Assembly: GCF_003463825.1 (NCBI RefSeq)
Contig: NZ_QSDY01000042.1
Location: 1 to 16,160, forward strand
Length of the DNA: 16,160 nucleotides
Reading direction: 5' to 3'
Source of the DNA: Veillonella sp. AM51-8BH
GTDB taxonomy: Bacteria > Bacillota > Negativicutes > Veillonellales > Veillonellaceae
Position numbers and translations under genes: made by a program. Within the stretch, counting starts at the first letter, position 1; the number at the start of each line of letters is the position of its first letter. The notes below the pieces were generated by a model. It made no database searches. It had not been told where the DNA came from and was given only the letters and a program-made list of their open reading frames with translations. Of this stretch, positions 6,215-13,248 are shown piece by piece.

Positions 6215-7426
6215 TCAGTTATGCAGACCTCGTTTGCCGTATATTTTTAAGATTATAGCAATAATTGTATTTAATACAAATAGAATAGCAAAGCATACTA
6301 AGGCTGTAGTATAGCCATATCCTGCTTCGTGAAAGTATGACACGAGCATGGGCCCAACGATACCTGCTAATCCCCAAGCGGTTAGAATGCGGCCATGAAT
6401 AGTGGAGAGTTGGCGTATGCCATAGAGGTCTGCAAGATATGCTGGCATACAGGCGAATCCGCCGCCATAGCAGGTGATAATGAGAAGAATTAAAACTTGG
6501 AATGTTAGAGCATTATTGGTTTCGGCAAGTACGTAGAATGCGATGATTTGTATAATAAAGAATAGTATGTAAGTTTGTGCACGGCCAAAGTAGTCAGAGA
6601 TAGTAGACCACGCAATGCGACCTCCACCATTGAAGATACCGATGATACCAACTAGTGATGCAGCTGCTGCAGGTGTCATACCAATGGTTTCTTGTGCCAT
6701 AGGGGATGCTAAGGATAGAAGACCTATACCACAGGTAATATTAATAAAGAAAATCCACCAAAGGGCACCAAATTGCCAAGTTTTCATCGCATCATTGGCT
6801 AGCATGCCGTGGTTATGAACATACATAGTGGATTTATCTTTCGCAGTTCGAGGTGGTTGTTTTTGTTGAGGTGCTTTCAAATAGAGAGAAGAGGTGCCCA
6901 TAACCACTAGATAGATTACACCGAGGATAATGAAGTTATTTACTAATCCAACTTGAGCTACGAGGAATTGGATAAGTGGTCCTGCAATGAGTGAAGCAAA
7001 TCCAAAACCCATAATGGCTAATCCTGTGGCAAATCCTGGGCGATTTGGAAAGTATTTTACCAGTGTAGAAACTGGTGTTATATAACCAATACCTAGTCCG
7101 ATACCACCGATGATACCATAGAATAGATAGAGTAAGGTAAGATTATGGACACTAAGTGCATAAGCAGTACCTAATAGGCCTGCCACCCAGAATAACATAG
7201 CAAGAAGGCCGCTTTTCTTGGGACCTATTTTTTCTGCAAAGGATCCTAAAAAGCCTGCAGACAGTCCAAGCATCAGGATAGCTAGGGAGAAGGTCCATGT
7301 TGTTTGAGACATAGTAAATCCCATATCTGCCATAATAGGTCGTGTGAGCACGCTCCATGCGTACACACTACCGATGGATATATGCAGACCAATGGCAGCT
7401 AGTGCAATAAGCCAACGATTTCTCAT
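6215..7426 (-). CDS. MFS transporter, OFA (oxalate/formate antiporter) family, 403 aa
   Basis: Twelve-helix inner-membrane carrier. OFA family hallmarks are GSVYAWSVLTRPI near residue 20, GIGLGIGYITPVSTLVKYFP near 110-130 followed by a GFATGLAIMGFGF helix, and a second-half GIIGIFNGGGRIAWSTISDYFGR (split across about 260-285), the repeat of the A-like MFS motif. Length is normal for the family, whose members carry oxalate, formate, pyruvate or related small carboxylates; the substrate here cannot be read from sequence. The start ATG at 7426 has AAAGGAG ahead of it. It stands alone on the minus strand inside a block of plus-strand exported proteins and has a long structured leader (7494-7595) that suggests control by premature termination. 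Confidence 0.88.
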   Translation of the reverse strand: MRNRWLIALAAIGLHISIGSVYAWSVLTRPIMADMGFTMSQTTWTFSLAILMLGLSAGFLGSFAEKIGPKKSGLLAMLFWVAGLLGTAYALSVHNLTLLYLFYGIIGGIGLGIGYITPVSTLVKYFPNRPGFATGLAIMGFGFASLIAGPLIQFLVAQVGLVNNFIILGVIYLVVMGTSSLYLKAPQQKQPPRTAKDKSTMYVHNHGMLANDAMKTWQFGALWWIFFINITCGIGLLSLASPMAQETIGMTPAAAASLVGIIGIFNGGGRIAWSTISDYFGRAQTYILFFIIQIIAFYVLAETNNALTFQVLILLIITCYGGGFACMPAYLADLYGIRQLSTIHGRILTAWGLAGIVGPMLVSYFHEAGYGYTTALVCFAILFVLNTIIAIILKIYGKRGLHN

Positions 7427-7493
7427 AAGAAAACTCCTTTCATATAGGTGAGATGATTAAAACTTTGTACAGTATTATTTGCTATAAGAAAAT

Positions 7494-7532
7494 AAAAAAA
7501 GACCGCCTGAACAAAAGCTTGCCCAGACGGTC
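7494..7532 (-). terminator. Intrinsic terminator in the MFS gene leader (attenuator candidate)
   Basis: On the minus strand GACCGTCTG (7524-7532) pairs with CAGGCGGTC (7501-7509), followed by seven Ts (7494-7500). It lies about 70 bases upstream of the MFS start on the same strand, with no coding gene between, so it would stop the MFS transcript early unless relieved. Confidence 0.8.
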
Positions 7533-7595
7533 GGCTATCACACGATGTGTGCTACTGTGCATGTAGTCAATTCTACGAATCCGTCAGCTCAGTAG
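7526..7595 (-). promoter_or_regulatory. Structured 5' leader of the MFS gene, riboswitch-like, class not recognised
   Basis: On the minus strand GACGG (7581-7585) can pair with CCGTC (7526-7530), closing a region with two internal hairpins: GTAG/CTAC (7573-7576 with 7563-7566) and CACAC/GTGTG (7547-7551 with 7539-7543). The CCGTC strand is also the 5' arm of the terminator, so closing helix and terminator exclude each other. CTAC at 7563-7566 can alternatively pair with GTAG at 7552-7555. It fits no riboswitch consensus I know; an sRNA ending at this terminator is the other reading. Confidence 0.45.
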
Positions 7596-7668
7596 TAATA
7601 TATTAACAATATAGCAATTAAGAGAATATCTTGTCGATGATATAAGTCACTCTGTTATAACAACTGTA

Positions 7669-7710
7669 AGGTTTCTAATAGTCACTTAGGTGAGCAATAG
7701 GAACCTCTTT
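7669..7710. terminator. AGAGGTTCCTA-family hairpin upstream of the lipoprotein gene
   Basis: AGGTTTCTA (7669-7677) pairs with TAGGAACCT (7698-7706) with one G-U pair, and the inner TCAC/GTGA is kept in weaker form. A TCTTTATTATT tail follows on the plus strand. It is not joined to a toxin module. Confidence 0.65.
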
Positions 7711-7740
7711 ATTATTATCATTTTATTACTATATAAGTAC

Positions 7741-7748
7741 GTTACAAT
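7741..7748 (+). promoter_or_regulatory. Promoter -10 element of the lipoprotein gene
   Basis: GTTACAAT with TACAAT at 7743-7748, placed like the TGTTACAAT boxes of the paralogous genes, 37 bases before the start codon. No clear -35. Confidence 0.45.
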
Positions 7749-7784
7749 GTACAGAATATAAATAGTGTTTGTTGAGGAGAGCTT

Positions 7785-9080
7785 ATGTTGAGGAAATATT
7801 TGCTATTGGGGAGTCTGATTGCTGTACTTTGTTTAAGCGGTTGTAGTAACGGATCTGAGTTACCTGGATATAATGCAAAAATCCATTATTCTAGTTCTAG
7901 TATGTATAAGAATGATTTAATGGATAAAATTCTTAATGAAAAAATCTACAAGGCTACAGAGAATACAGAAGTTAGTGACGCAGCTAAGATACTATTTCGT
8001 GTTGAAGATATGAATGATGAGGCACGTAGAAATTTAAATTACTCTATGTGGCGAGCTCAATACAATGCTGTAACAGAAATACATATACATACTGCTAAAG
8101 GAGGACTTTCCTATTCACTGCCATTTCCGGCTTTCAGAGGTGGTACACAATCTAGCCCTATTTCAGGTATGGCAGGTACTAATGCACTTATGTATACATT
8201 TAACCATCCGTTTATTTATACTAGTTTATCTGTGGAGAATCAGCCGTATGAGCAGAGTGCTCAGTATTTAGGTAAACCTTATAAAGAATTGAATCAAGAT
8301 TCTGTGACAGCTGCATTGCAAAATAAATGGTCACAGTTGAAACAAGACAAGTTTGATATATCTAGTATTGAGGGTAGTACTTTTAAAAGAGAAAATATAA
8401 TTAATAGCCGGTGGAGCACAATGAAAACTAAGAGTGATCCTAGATTTCTAGCAAATGATATTTCATTTGCTTTACCGAATGAACCAGACACACAATATGT
8501 ACTTACATTGATGGTTCGAGAGGATGGAGAACAAGGTATTGGTAAACGAGGTGTCGAGGACGTTATCGCTAATTATATTGTGCCTAATATAACTTCATTA
8601 GCTTGGTTAAATGAGTCTAGTCATTTTGAAAGTTTTAATAATTTTAATTATCGAGTGTTAAATGATGCCATAGAGGAATCATCTGGAAATGAGTATATAA
8701 AAATATATAAGAATCCTATAGGTATTACGCAGACGATAGAGGTATATCCCGTTGAACACAAGGGCTTAATCTGGGCAAATCTTGTTGATATTGTTACTAT
8801 TAATGAAGCACAGTTAAAAGCTAGACATAATATGCGCCATGGTGGACATACGTATGTATGGAATGATGGTGTTCCAGGAGTACGTGTGTATTTTGCATAT
8901 GAAGATGGTACTTCAGAATTGAGATTTAGCACGCAAGATGCACATAACCTTTATATACATACGATTCGTTATAACTACGATTTGAATCGAAATAAGTTGC
9001 CTCCACTAGGTGAAATGGTCTCTGATGCGACAATTTCAAATTTAGATGATACTTATAAAGGTGAAGTTGATTTTCTATAA
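7785..9080 (+). CDS. Lipoprotein of unknown function, paralogue B, 431 aa
   Basis: A lipoprotein signal peptide (M-L-R-K then a hydrophobic stretch and lipobox LSGC with Cys at residue 20) predicts lipid anchoring outside the inner membrane. No enzymatic motif is visible. The C-terminal two-thirds align with paralogue A: IANYIVPNI, YRVLNDAI against YSFRVPKTAV, and HTYVWNDGVPG. Its N-terminal half also shares GGLSYSLPF with A's GGLSVTLPF, so the similarity is full length. The start ATG has GAGGAGA at 7774-7780. It is monocistronic, preceded by its own hairpin and -10 box and followed by toxin module 3. Both A and B appear to hold two copies of a similar fold, since the third paralogue is only the second half. 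Confidence 0.8.
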   Translation: MLRKYLLLGSLIAVLCLSGCSNGSELPGYNAKIHYSSSSMYKNDLMDKILNEKIYKATENTEVSDAAKILFRVEDMNDEARRNLNYSMWRAQYNAVTEIHIHTAKGGLSYSLPFPAFRGGTQSSPISGMAGTNALMYTFNHPFIYTSLSVENQPYEQSAQYLGKPYKELNQDSVTAALQNKWSQLKQDKFDISSIEGSTFKRENIINSRWSTMKTKSDPRFLANDISFALPNEPDTQYVLTLMVREDGEQGIGKRGVEDVIANYIVPNITSLAWLNESSHFESFNNFNYRVLNDAIEESSGNEYIKIYKNPIGITQTIEVYPVEHKGLIWANLVDIVTINEAQLKARHNMRHGGHTYVWNDGVPGVRVYFAYEDGTSELRFSTQDAHNLYIHTIRYNYDLNRNKLPPLGEMVSDATISNLDDTYKGEVDFL

Positions 9081-9193
9081 AGTGCGATACTTATCTGTTA
9101 AGTAAAATCATATTTGATGTTATATATTAAAATGAAAATAAGGAAAGGAATCCTTTGATTCCTTTCCCTGTTTAGATATGATATAATTTATAT

Positions 9194-9285
9194 CAAAGTG
9201 AGGCATAAATGGTTTGGTCGCCAGACTTCGCTTCTAAAGTTTTAAAATTGAAGAAACGGTCTGACTTCTATGTCGGGCCTTTTTT
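9194..9285 (+). ncRNA. Predicted antitoxin antisense RNA, copy 3
   Basis: Extended -10 TGATATAAT at 9179-9187. Terminator GGTCTGAC (9258-9265) with GTCGGGCC (9272-9279) and six Ts to 9285. The loop between CTTCT and GAAG reads AAAGTTTTAAAATT, quite unlike copies 1 and 2. The transcription start is inferred. Confidence 0.7.
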
Positions 9286-9325
9286 CATGCCACGATTAGA
9301 AAGCTAGCTTTCAGCTAGAGGTCAA

Positions 9326-9403
9326 TCACTTTGCTGCCATGATAATGGTCGCTACAAGCATACCAAAGGAAATCATCAATGATAACACTTTGAATGTACT
9401 CAT
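9326..9403 (-). CDS. Short hydrophobic holin-like (type I) toxin peptide, copy 3, 25 aa
   Basis: Same as copy 2 except Ile15 is Met (SFGMLV). The ribosome site GGCGGTGATC is at 9407-9416 on the minus strand and the leader stem at 9414-9434. The stop codon and the stem after it are kept. Confidence 0.8.
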   Translation of the reverse strand: MSTFKVLSLMISFGMLVATIIMAAK

Positions 9404-9466
9404 ATTGATCACCGCCAATCTCTAGAAGATTAGCAAAGGCTGGACCCATTTAGAGGCCTCAACTTC

Positions 9467-9495
9467 AATATAGATGTGTAAATAATAAAAGTAAA
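9467..9495 (-). promoter_or_regulatory. Promoter of toxin mRNA 3
   Basis: TTTACT (9490-9495) and TATATT (9467-9472) on the minus strand, 17-bp spacer. The expected start is near 9460. Confidence 0.75.
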
Positions 9496-9501
9496 TAGAT
9501 T

Positions 9502-9545
9502 AGAGGTTCCTAATAGTCATCTAGGTGACCAATAGGAACCTCTTT
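9502..9545. terminator. AGAGGTTCCTA hairpin flanking toxin module 3
   Basis: Same stem as at 4271. The palindromic tip has one change (GTCATC for GTCACC). It is followed by CTTTCGTTTTGT on the plus strand. Confidence 0.7.
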
Positions 9546-9580
9546 CGTTTTGTAACTATTATAATGGAATAGATTAATTA

Positions 9581-9589
9581 TGTTACAAT
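9581..9589 (+). promoter_or_regulatory. Promoter -10 element of exported paralogue C
   Basis: Extended -10 TGTTACAAT, identical to that of paralogue A and at a similar distance from the preceding hairpin. The flanking bases (TTTTGTAA before, ATACA after) also agree with A, showing that hairpin and promoter duplicated together. Confidence 0.55.
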
Positions 9590-9628
9590 ACAAATAAGAT
9601 AATAGTTTTTAGGGAGAGGGAGACTCAT

Positions 9629-10225
9629 ATGAAACGTTGTATTACATTACTAAGCTTAGGTTTGTGTTTAGCCTTACCGATGCTTTCACAAGCTAGCGAT
9701 ATAAAGCCTTTTATGCATGTTACGAATGTACATAATGGTCAATATGATGCGGCATTAGATGCTATTACAGATATCAAGTTTTATGGAACGTATCAATTTC
9801 GAGTATTAAAGAATGCTATCGAAACGCAGGGTGAAACGAAGGACATTGATGGTAGGGTGTTTAGAACCTCTGATGGGGTATTTATGCATGTAAAGGCTAG
9901 ATCTATCGATAGTACGAGTTCCACGTTAGATGCTGAGGTTAATGAGATTGTTAAAGATAGGACGGTTCCTGAACCTACAGTTAAGATGGTATTGCCTGTT
10001 AAGCATGATGTAATAGAGGTCAATAATGATGGTGTGCGTAGTTTGCTAGCCGAATTTATGTATGGCTGGCCATTACATAATAGGACGGATATGGTATTAG
10101 TTACTGATTATAAAGATACCCGTTACTATTATAATTTGCAGTTTTATAGAGACAAGCTACCTGAAGGTATTCGCATTGAGCAGTTGCGCCAAATGATTAT
10201 GGATGCGCAGTTCAGTTATAAATAA
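9629..10225 (+). CDS. Small exported protein, paralogue C (second-half-only member), 198 aa
   Basis: An N-terminal signal peptide (M-K-R then a hydrophobic core ending L-S-Q-A-S) predicts secretion without a lipid anchor. After it the protein aligns with only the C-terminal half of A and B: YGTYQFRVLKNAIETQ matches B's NFNYRVLNDAIEE, and the last 60 residues match their ends (IRIEQLRQMIMDAQFS against VQLRKLITDVKLS). The HTYVWNDG motif is replaced by AEFMYGWPL. It may be a natural single-domain member or a deletion derivative joined to a fresh signal peptide. The start ATG has AGGGAGAGGGAG upstream. The bidirectional hairpin at 10258 ends it. Confidence 0.75.
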   Translation: MKRCITLLSLGLCLALPMLSQASDIKPFMHVTNVHNGQYDAALDAITDIKFYGTYQFRVLKNAIETQGETKDIDGRVFRTSDGVFMHVKARSIDSTSSTLDAEVNEIVKDRTVPEPTVKMVLPVKHDVIEVNNDGVRSLLAEFMYGWPLHNRTDMVLVTDYKDTRYYYNLQFYRDKLPEGIRIEQLRQMIMDAQFSYK

Positions 10226-10257
10226 GTGATATCTAATTAGCACAATATAGTTATAAA

Positions 10258-10308
10258 TAAAAGAGGTTCCTAATGTTCACAGTAGTGACTTATAGGAACC
10301 TCTTTTGT
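10258..10308. terminator. Bidirectional terminator, AGAGGTTCCTA hairpin family
   Basis: AAGAGGTTCCTA (10261-10272) pairs with TAGGAACCTCTT (10293-10304), with GTTCAC/GTGAC inside. TTTT follows on the plus strand, and on the minus strand the stem is followed by TTTTATTT. It lies between convergent genes and can serve both the exported protein and the ThrE-type exporter. Confidence 0.8.
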
Positions 10309-10320
10309 TGTGCAAGTAAT

Positions 10321-10339
10321 TTATATGAATTTGTTATAG
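10321..10339. repeat. 19-bp direct repeat, first copy
   Basis: TTATATGAATTTGTTATAG occurs here and again exactly at 14174-14192. Both copies lie just beyond the 3' end of a minus-strand gene and beside a terminator hairpin. The function is unknown. Confidence 0.55.
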
Positions 10340-10346
10340 GGTTATA

Positions 10347-11597
10347 TTACTTATAAGTGTGTTTTTTGATTCGTGGTGGTTTTATATGTTTTACAATTAC
10401 GATAGATATAGCAATTGTAAAAGCTATCAAAAAGGATTCTTTTGCGAAGCTAATGGCAATAGTTTCTTGTCCCATTAGCATATAATAAATGGATCGATAA
10501 AAGCTGAGCCCTGGTAGTAAAGGGAATAAGCTAGTCATTAGGAAAACTATAGCAGGGCATTTCCGTTTAACAGCCAATATTCTTGATGCTATGGCGATGA
10601 TAAAACCACTGATGAATATGGAGAGCATAACATTAGACTGTAGTGAAGATAATGTTAAGAACAAGAACCATGAGATGAATCCTAATATTGTACAATCGAT
10701 AAAATGTTGTTTAGCTACACGGAATAAGATTGCAAATGCTGTAGTACCAATACCAGCCATTATACTACGCATAAACATAGAGGTTAAGGAATTAGTATCT
10801 AAATTAGAGGTATAAAGAGGAATCATTTGTGTGTTGAAGAGTAGTGATTGTACTACTGCGACCCCTACAGCCATTGAAATACAGGTAAGTAACGCGCCCA
10901 TCATAAGGGTTATTCCTGTATTATAGTTATTCTGGCTATACTCTCTAATAGCATTGACGAAAGGAACTCCGGGAACAATGTCAATCATGGCTCCTAGTAA
11001 TATAACTGATAGGTTGGAGCCTAATTCAAAGTGGATAAAGAGATTACCCAATAAGGCTATTAGAATACTACCTAAAATGGTAATCAATACATCAGAGCTA
11101 AGTATGCGTTTGATGGTACACATATAGACGCCTAATATTAAGCCTATAATACCTGCAATTATAGAGTCTGTTATAGAACTACCAATTGCATAGCTAAAGC
11201 CCGAAGCTCCTAACGTATAAGCTGCTAATCTCCAAAAAAAAGAATAGTCTGACATGGTATCAATTTGATTAAGTTCACTTTCAATCTCCTCAATAGTAAT
11301 ATTTTTTTGTGTGATACGTCGGGAGAGAGCATTAACAGATTCAATTTTACTGAGGTTAATATCGACTTCAGGAACGTTATAAATACGAGTAATTTCAGTT
11401 CCATCAGCTTTCTTAGCAGTTGCAAAAATGCCTCTATTTGATACGTAGGCTTCTAAATCTTTAAAATTCATAGCTCGTGCTATGTAATTCATAGTATCCT
11501 CTGTACGACTGATTTCGGCGCCACTGCTAAGTAATATTTTTCCAGCTTTTAGTATAATTTCTAATTCCACACCTGTCATTATTTCCTCGTTATTCAT
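10347..11597 (-). CDS. Threonine/serine exporter (ThrE) family membrane protein, fused form, 416 aa
   Basis: Probable amino-acid exporter. The soluble N-terminal domain carries the ThrE signature KAGKILLSSGAEISRTED (residues 17-34) and an NVPEVDIN segment near 75-80. From about residue 120 a hydrophobic region of roughly ten helices follows, covering both the ThrE (YjjP-like) and ThrE_2 (YjjB-like) parts in one chain. Length is normal for the fused Firmicutes/actinobacterial form. The ATG at 11597 overlaps the stop codon of the upstream YkvI-type gene (ATGA) and has no convincing ribosome site, so its translation is probably coupled. Substrate specificity cannot be read from the sequence. Confidence 0.85.
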   Translation of the reverse strand: MNNEEIMTGVELEIILKAGKILLSSGAEISRTEDTMNYIARAMNFKDLEAYVSNRGIFATAKKADGTEITRIYNVPEVDINLSKIESVNALSRRITQKNITIEEIESELNQIDTMSDYSFFWRLAAYTLGASGFSYAIGSSITDSIIAGIIGLILGVYMCTIKRILSSDVLITILGSILIALLGNLFIHFELGSNLSVILLGAMIDIVPGVPFVNAIREYSQNNYNTGITLMMGALLTCISMAVGVAVVQSLLFNTQMIPLYTSNLDTNSLTSMFMRSIMAGIGTTAFAILFRVAKQHFIDCTILGFISWFLFLTLSSLQSNVMLSIFISGFIIAIASRILAVKRKCPAIVFLMTSLFPLLPGLSFYRSIYYMLMGQETIAISFAKESFLIAFTIAISIVIVKHIKPPRIKKHTYK

Positions 11598-12997
11598 TTT
11601 ACTTCATTGTTATTTATATTGGACTTTTTGATAGGTCTATCTTTAGAAGATTCAGTTGATTTTGATTCTTCCTGTTGTTCTTGTAGGATATTGATATTTT
11701 GATGTATAACTTCTTCGTCTATTGAGAGATGCTCTTCTACATAGTCTTTTAGCTCTTGAACTGTTTCCGTATTTGAAAGTATTTCTTTTGCTTCATTATG
11801 AATATCTTCTTTAAGAGATTTTGTATCTGCTTGACTAATATCACCTAATGTATGGAATAGTTCACGTTCTTTTTCTGAAAGATTTTTGTGAGGACTATGT
11901 TTTTTTAATGATAAATGGAGCATCTTTCTTCGGAAGAGTTTTTCCATAATGATATCTTTACGATCACGGAGCCAGCCATAAATAAGAATAATTAGGAGTA
12001 ATAGTCCCATATAACCGAGAATTGGGTAGAGGATACTAATCAAATCTTTAAAACCAAAGAAACTACATATATATCCTATGATTACTACAGAAATAATAAC
12101 AATTCTCATTCTTTTTGTACTGCCGTTGGCAAAACGTCTAGCAATAGAATAAAAAAGAGAGAATGCTGTATTAAAAATAAGTGAAAAGACTGTGATTGCA
12201 TATATATATGCTAGCCAAGGATGAATTTGATTGGCAATAGCAAGAATCGGCAAATCTGCATCTTTTACTGTATCTAGATTGGCAAAAATAGAGATAGCAG
12301 CTATAAAAACAACTAATCCGACTAATAGGCCGCCACGAGTGCCACCTTTTTCAGCAATACCAATACGAACAACAGAACCACCTAAAATAAAGGCCATAGA
12401 AACAGCTGTCATAGCACATAGAGAATAATAATTAATGACAGAAAACCATACATTGCTTGTGGCTGGTTTGATTGTGTGGGCTATAGCCTCTAATGTAGTC
12501 CAATCATGACTTTTACCAATAAAAGAGTAACCTGTAATGATGAATATCATTACAATCATAATAGGTGTAAAAACACCTAGAACACTGGTAATTTTATCAA
12601 AGTCCATAAATGATACGGTTATGATTAAAAGTGAGCAAATTAATCCGCCAACCCAAAAAGGAAGTCCAAATTGTTGTTCTAAGTTTGATCCTGCACCGGC
12701 TATCATAACGAAGCCCATAATAAAACTACCAGCGATTAGAACAAAATCAAGGATTTTTGTAATGATCGGATGGGAAATCTGTGTAAAAACTTCTTCATGA
12801 TTGTCTGCACGATAGTAGCTCCCCAAAGAAAGCATGATTTTACCAAATGCGGCATTTAATAGACCTAGTAATAGAACACCAATAAGACCTATTTGGCCAA
12901 AACTTATAAAATATTGTAGAAGATCTTGTCCACTTGAGAGTCCTGCACCTACAATAACACCTATGTAGGCAAATGCAATTTTCCATGATTGTTGCAT
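11594..12997 (-). CDS. YkvI-type membrane protein (LeuT-fold carrier family) with long hydrophilic tail, 467 aa
   Basis: Residues 1 to about 350 form roughly ten membrane helices. The first has the unwound pattern VIVGAGLSSGQDLLQYF (residues 14-30) typical of LeuT/APC-fold carriers such as the uncharacterised YkvI family (COG3949). The last 110 or so residues are hydrophilic and charged, rich in E, K, S and Q, and should lie in the cytoplasm; such a long tail is unusual for the family and may be regulatory. The start ATG has AAAGGAGG upstream. It is the first gene of a two-gene operon with the ThrE-type exporter, which suggests both act on amino acids or related solutes, one perhaps as importer and the other as exporter. 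Substrate unknown. Confidence 0.8.
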   Translation of the reverse strand: MQQSWKIAFAYIGVIVGAGLSSGQDLLQYFISFGQIGLIGVLLLGLLNAAFGKIMLSLGSYYRADNHEEVFTQISHPIITKILDFVLIAGSFIMGFVMIAGAGSNLEQQFGLPFWVGGLICSLLIITVSFMDFDKITSVLGVFTPIMIVMIFIITGYSFIGKSHDWTTLEAIAHTIKPATSNVWFSVINYYSLCAMTAVSMAFILGGSVVRIGIAEKGGTRGGLLVGLVVFIAAISIFANLDTVKDADLPILAIANQIHPWLAYIYAITVFSLIFNTAFSLFYSIARRFANGSTKRMRIVIISVVIIGYICSFFGFKDLISILYPILGYMGLLLLIILIYGWLRDRKDIIMEKLFRRKMLHLSLKKHSPHKNLSEKERELFHTLGDISQADTKSLKEDIHNEAKEILSNTETVQELKDYVEEHLSIDEEVIHQNINILQEQQEESKSTESSKDRPIKKSNINNNEVK

Positions 12998-13042
12998 TAT
13001 ATTTTCCTCCTTTCAAATACATAACTTAGTATACAAAATAAT

Positions 13043-13051
13043 ATTATATCA
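13043..13051 (-). promoter_or_regulatory. Promoter -10 of the YkvI/ThrE operon
   Basis: Extended -10 TGATATAAT on the minus strand, 46 bases before the start codon, with no good -35. A second promoter inherited from a decayed toxin module lies about 90 bases further upstream. Confidence 0.5.
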
Positions 13052-13079
13052 TACTAATGATTCAATTGATGGAAATCTT

Positions 13080-13215
13080 ACCGCCAATCTCTATAAGATT
13101 AGCTAAGACTGGACCTATTTATAGGCCTTAAGTTCAATATAGCGATGTCAAACGTAAAAGTAAATAAATTAGAGGTCCCTAATAGTCACCTAGGTGACCA
13201 ATAGGAACCTCTTTT
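13080..13215 (-). repeat. Truncated toxin-antitoxin module: insulator hairpin, toxin promoter and leader only
   Basis: Similarity to the module runs from the CCGCC of the ribosome site (13081) to the hairpin (AGAGGTCCCTA at 13171-13181 with TAGGAACCTCT at 13202-13212) and stops abruptly at the toxin ribosome site; no toxin codons remain. The toxin promoter is intact (TTTACT 13159-13164, TATATT 13136-13141, 17-bp spacer), as is the leader stem (13083-13103). The hairpin stem has one mismatch. It now points toward the YkvI/ThrE operon. Confidence 0.75.
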
Positions 13216-13248
13216 ATCGTGCAAGTAATTTGTATAGTTGTTAAACTA

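Larger units (their letters stand above)
9142..9545. repeat. Type I toxin-antitoxin module, copy 3
   Basis: Same order as copies 1 and 2, lying between paralogues B and C. Its toxin terminator stem is perfect over 11 bp (GGAAAGGAATC at 9142-9152 with GATTCCTTTCC at 9157-9167), where copies 1 and 2 each carry a mismatch. The insulator hairpin is AGAGGTTCCTA (9502-9512) with TAGGAACCTCT (9533-9543). Confidence 0.85.
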
